64,000 bases of DNA, taken from contig NZ_CP029550.1 of the NCBI RefSeq assembly GCF_003173715.1, positions 5,720,001 to 5,784,000 on the forward strand. The letters run 5' to 3'. Position numbers and translations under genes: made by a program. Positions 61,578 through 64,000 of this stretch are shown here, piece after piece. The notes under the pieces were generated by a model, which did no database searches, had not been told where the DNA came from, and saw nothing but the letters and a program-made list of their open reading frames with translations. Origin of the DNA: Methylobacterium durans. Its GTDB lineage: Bacteria; Pseudomonadota; Alphaproteobacteria; Rhizobiales; Beijerinckiaceae. Position 1 is the first letter of the stretch, and every line of letters begins with the position of its first letter.

Positions 61578-62318
61578 ATGTCAAGCCTTAGCGGTCGTGT
61601 GGCTCTCGTCACAGGCGGATCCAGAGGCATTGGCGCAGCGATCGCCAAGCGCCTGGGGCAGGAAGGAGCGTCCGTCGCGATCACTTATGCATCCTCGAAA
61701 GAGAAGGCAGAGTCCGTCGCACGCAGTATCGAGGCCTTCGGAGTTCGGGCGGTGACGATCCAGGCAGATGCCCGCGCTCCTGATGCCGTCCGCCGGGCGG
61801 TTCGGACTACTGCGGAGAAGCTCGGGTCGCTGGACATCCTGGTCAACAACGCCGGCATCGGCAGGAACGGCACCATCCAGGACTGGAGTGTCGACGATTT
61901 CGATATGATGCTGAACATCAACATCCGCGCCGTCTTCGTGGCCAGCCAAGAGGCTGTGCGATTCATGAAGCCGGGCGGACGCATCATCAATATCGGCAGC
62001 ATCGGCAGCGAGTACATGCCGATCGAGGGCGGAAGCGTCTACGCGGCCACGAAGGGAGCCATCGCCGGCCTGACGAGAGGCTGGGCAAGGGATCTCGGTC
62101 CTGCGGGCATCACGGTCAACAATGTCCAGCCGGGGCGCATCGACACCGACATGACCCCGGCCGACGGTCCCTTGGCGAGCCGGATCCGTGGATCCATCGC
62201 ACTTCAGCGGTATGGTTGCCCAGAGGAAGTAGCCGGGTTGGTGGCATTTCTGGCTGGGCCAGAAGGCTCCTTCATCACAGGGGCCAATCTGCGCGTCGAT
62301 GGGGGCGCTTCTGTCTGA
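61578..62318 (+). CDS. SDR-family oxidoreductase (FabG-like)
   Basis: A 246-residue short-chain dehydrogenase starting MSSLSGRVALVTGGSRGIGA. NNAG in LDILVNNAGIGRNG, catalytic residues in IINIGSIGSEYM and VYAATKGAIAGLTRGWARDL, and FITGANLRVDGGASV at the end. GGGAG precedes the Met. Another SDR closely related in form is at 26399. Substrate unknown. Confidence 0.92.
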   Translation: MSSLSGRVALVTGGSRGIGAAIAKRLGQEGASVAITYASSKEKAESVARSIEAFGVRAVTIQADARAPDAVRRAVRTTAEKLGSLDILVNNAGIGRNGTIQDWSVDDFDMMLNINIRAVFVASQEAVRFMKPGGRIINIGSIGSEYMPIEGGSVYAATKGAIAGLTRGWARDLGPAGITVNNVQPGRIDTDMTPADGPLASRIRGSIALQRYGCPEEVAGLVAFLAGPEGSFITGANLRVDGGASV

Positions 62319-62679
62319 AGTCCCACGCCTAGCACGCACCGTTGCAGGTGGCCCGCCCTCACGTTCAGAGCAAAAGCCGAGGCGAAGGCCAGAATATTCT
62401 TGTTGTACTCGTGTAAGGAGAACATGCGATGGATATTGACGCCTATAAACTTTCCGCATGCGAAATGGTTGGCTCGCGAATCGGAGCATAAATATTTGAC
62501 ATGGCATGGTTATGCTTCATGGATGCCAGAATCGGCGGCCTTTTGATCACGGTGGCGGCTGCGTTGGTCTCTTCCCATTTAAGCGGAGCGCTCCTGTCGG
62601 CAACCGCCTTTGCCAGGAGCGCCTTCTCTGGCGGTAGCAGCTGGGGGCGCTCGCCCACGCATCCCTGATCGACCAGACT
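62319..62679. other. intergenic, no accepted gene
   Basis: AAGGAGAACATGCG at 62414 could start a 20-codon (MDIDAYKLSACEMVGSRIGA) or a 40-codon peptide; neither is supported further. The minus strand holds QLLPPEKALLAKAVADRSAP, possibly protein-like, but with no start or family. Confidence 0.35.
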
Positions 62680-62741
62680 TAGATGTTCGGTCCCTCCATG
62701 CGGCGTCAGTCGTACCACCACACAGCGGGACCGAACATCTA
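62680..62741. repeat. 62-bp inverted-repeat hairpin element
   Basis: TAGATGTTCGGTCCC at 62680-62694 and GGGACCGAACATCTA at 62727-62741 are perfect 15-base inverted repeats around a 32-nt centre. Could be two abutting IS ends or a MITE core. An IS3-type remnant follows. Confidence 0.55.
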
Positions 62742-62767
62742 GGTCAGACAGGCTGAACGCGACGGCG

Positions 62768-62880
62768 GCGTACGAGCCGGGCCGACGACCGATGAGCGCG
62801 AGCGGATCAAGGCGTTGGAGCGGGAGACCCACGAGCTTTGGCCCGAGCCAACGAGATCCTGAGTGTCAAGCACGGATATA
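62768..62880 (+). pseudogene. IS3-family OrfA remnant
   Basis: RAGPTTDERERIKALERETH in one frame followed, after a one-base shift, by LARANEILSVKHGYSRP. This matches the leucine-zipper end of IS3-type OrfA proteins (usually TTDERARIKELERENRELRR then ANEIL). No OrfB follows. Confidence 0.6.
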
Positions 62881-63009
62881 GTCGACCCTGAGAGTCATTG
62901 TTCGAGCGCCGGTCGAGGCGATCCTCACACCCTCGGATCGACTAGACGGTGCGGGATCCTGATCTCCGACCCGCGCCGTCGAACCCTACTCTCTGTGTAG
63001 GTTGGTTCT

Positions 63010-63312
63010 GTGCCGCGCCACTTCTTCGACGTCCACATCGACCGCAAAGTGACCCGGGACGATACCGGCACAGAGTTCGCCACCCTCGAAGAGGTCCGGA
63101 AGGCGGCTCAGCGGCTTCTGCCAGATGTTGCGCACGATGAGATCCCGGAGGACGGCGACCGGCAAGCTGAGCTGCTGGAAGGTCCGCTTCGGAGCATTGG
63201 CCTAGATCAACTGTATGTCTGGGATGGGCGGATTGTGTTGAAAAACTCCGCGGCGCGGTCGAAGTCCTCTATAGCTAGTATTTGTCGCCCGATACGACCC
63301 CAGGTGTTGTAG
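63010..63312 (+). pseudogene. DUF6894-type small protein, 3' end replaced by mini-element
   Basis: GTG start, reading MPRHFFDVHIDRKVTRDDTG, then TEFATLEEVRKAAQRLLPDV and DGDRQAELLEG. This matches the short PRYFFD-type proteins (DUF6894) abundant in methylobacteria. After LYVWDGRIVLKN the coding sequence runs into the 128-bp mini-element, which supplies an altered C-terminus SAARSKSSIASICRPIRPQV. Function of the family unknown. Confidence 0.65.
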
Positions 63313-63358
63313 GTTGATGTCCTCGAAAGAGGGGCAAACGGAGTTTTTCAACACAATC
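63231..63358. mobile_element. 128-bp mini-element (MITE) with IS1182-like ends
   Basis: Perfect 20-bp inverted repeats, GATTGTGTTGAAAAACTCCG at 63231 and its complement at 63339-63358. The ends match the right end of the IS1182-type element at 4503-4525 apart from the last bases. The interior is too short for a transposase. Likely mobilised in trans by that transposase. Confidence 0.8.
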
Positions 63359-63828
63359 GGCGCAAAGCGGCAGGTCCGCTTATTGGCCGAGAGCAACTTA
63401 TGGACGTGGTGGTCGCGCCCCAGGACTTGGATCGGGGGGCGGCTCGGGCAGGCGGCGAGCCTGCGCTTCCCGAGCTTCGACCAGCGCACGACCTCCGAGT
63501 TCAGTGGCACGATCATCCAGCCGCGGTCGATGTCAGCGCGGATTTGCGCACGGGCACCTACTACCTCGTGCGCTCAAGAGGCCGGCGCAGAAACTCGCCC
63601 GCCTCGACGAGGCGAAGTTGAGGCCGGGTGTGCCCGCCGAAGCTTTTCTGCAGAACGGTGGATGGGACGGTGGTGCCCCCTCACCAACTTGCTATTGTAT
63701 TGTATTATCTATGATTTCGATAGAAATTATCGGTTCTATAAGGCGACTTCAGCAGTTCGTATTGTGCCGATTATTATAAGGCAGCGCTGGGCGATGGCGC
63801 TGACCACCCTCTGAATCATCGGAAATTT
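63359..63828. other. intergenic, no gene seen
   Basis: AAGCGGCAGGTCCGCTT next to the mini-element is again an AAGCGG/CCGCTT dyad. Open frames at 63400-63621 and 63504-63779 lack coding character. Confidence 0.35.
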
Positions 63829-64000
63829 TCAATCTGCCTTCTGTCGTGCCACGAGCTTGTCCGTTGCATCGGTGCAAACGAAATCAACTGCACTCGCAAC
63901 ACGCTGAGCATCCTGTAGAGCGATGATCAATTCGCCAAGGCGCTGCAGCGGGATACGTAGACCTTTGGCTGTTTCCACCATTGCACCCCGCCCGTTCGTA
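63829..64000 (-). CDS. partial or short hypothetical protein at window edge
   Basis: The minus strand reads MVETAKGLRIPLQRLGELII then ALQDAQRVASAVDFVCTDAT and ends RQKAD with a stop at 63829. The frame is open to the window edge, so this may be the C-terminus of a longer gene or a 50-residue protein starting at 63981. No family recognised. Confidence 0.4.
   Translation of the reverse strand, partial: TNGRGAMVETAKGLRIPLQRLGELIIALQDAQRVASAVDFVCTDATDKLVARQKAD

Noticed and set aside
1..64000. CRISPR array
   Set aside because: No set of regularly spaced short direct repeats was seen; the repeats found are dispersed leaders, MITEs and IS ends.

Overview
The window is high-GC DNA (about two thirds G+C by eye) whose gene families fit an alphaproteobacterium of the Methylobacterium/Methylorubrum type. 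Pointers are a NepR-like peptide, HWE/PAS and DAHL-type histidine kinases, a KaiC-like ATPase, a DUF6894 protein and many insertion sequences of types common there. The genus is inference. The region reads as accessory DNA. It starts at a tRNA-Gln with a tyrosine integrase beside it, and it carries six transposase genes, several miniature elements and at least ten broken genes.

Layout. 144-2196: tRNA-Gln and an integrase module. 2987-4525: IS1182-type element. 4764-9565: hybrid histidine kinase, KaiC-like ATPase and patatin phospholipase. 9632-14343: minus-strand operon of SDR, DUF1989, YcgG/GntA-like oxygenase, glutamine amidotransferase and a small protein, cut by an IS481 element and by two frameshifts. 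14512-20206: transporter, FAD oxidoreductase, NepR-like peptide, a truncated HWE kinase fused by deletion to a truncated RsbQ-like hydrolase, and a cold-shock protein. 20627-25367: HD hydrolase divergent from a GlxA-type regulator, then CobW GTPase, nitrile hydratase beta and alpha, and the accessory protein. 25842-30937: SDR genes, remnants, and an agmatinase gene split by an IS630-type element. 31050-35742: frameshifted FAD oxidase, MFS transporter, second HD hydrolase, esterase-like hydrolase. 36160-40967: glycosyltransferase-MFS-hydrolase operon whose last gene is cut by an IS256 element. 41130-43149: second GlxA/HD divergent pair. 43433-44908: cupin and quinone oxidoreductase. 44935-47951: trpC split by a composite IS5-type structure that carries a small Cys-rich gene. 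48215-55560: cupin, alpha/beta hydrolase, a response regulator-dihaem peroxidase-DAHL kinase operon, and a homocysteine S-methyltransferase. 55678-62318: PilZ-like protein, WrbA, a broken nucleosidase, a second glycosyltransferase and an SDR. 62319-64000: IS debris, a DUF6894 gene cut by a 128-bp mini-element, and a partial gene.

How the parts may work together. The most coherent functional unit is 20627-25367. A cobalt-type nitrile hydratase travels with its own metallochaperone-like GTPase and activator, beside a GlxA-type regulator and an HD protein resembling cyanamide hydratases. A TTGGCAG-AAA-CTGCCAA inverted repeat lies upstream of the GTPase, and a half-copy lies in the regulator/HD intergenic region. 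The GlxA/HD pair recurs at 41130-43149. The YcgG/DUF1989/amidotransferase operon looks like an unusual nitrogen-metabolite pathway, now inactivated. Short dispersed leader repeats show that pieces of one alpha/beta-hydrolase locus have been copied at least four times and have mostly decayed.
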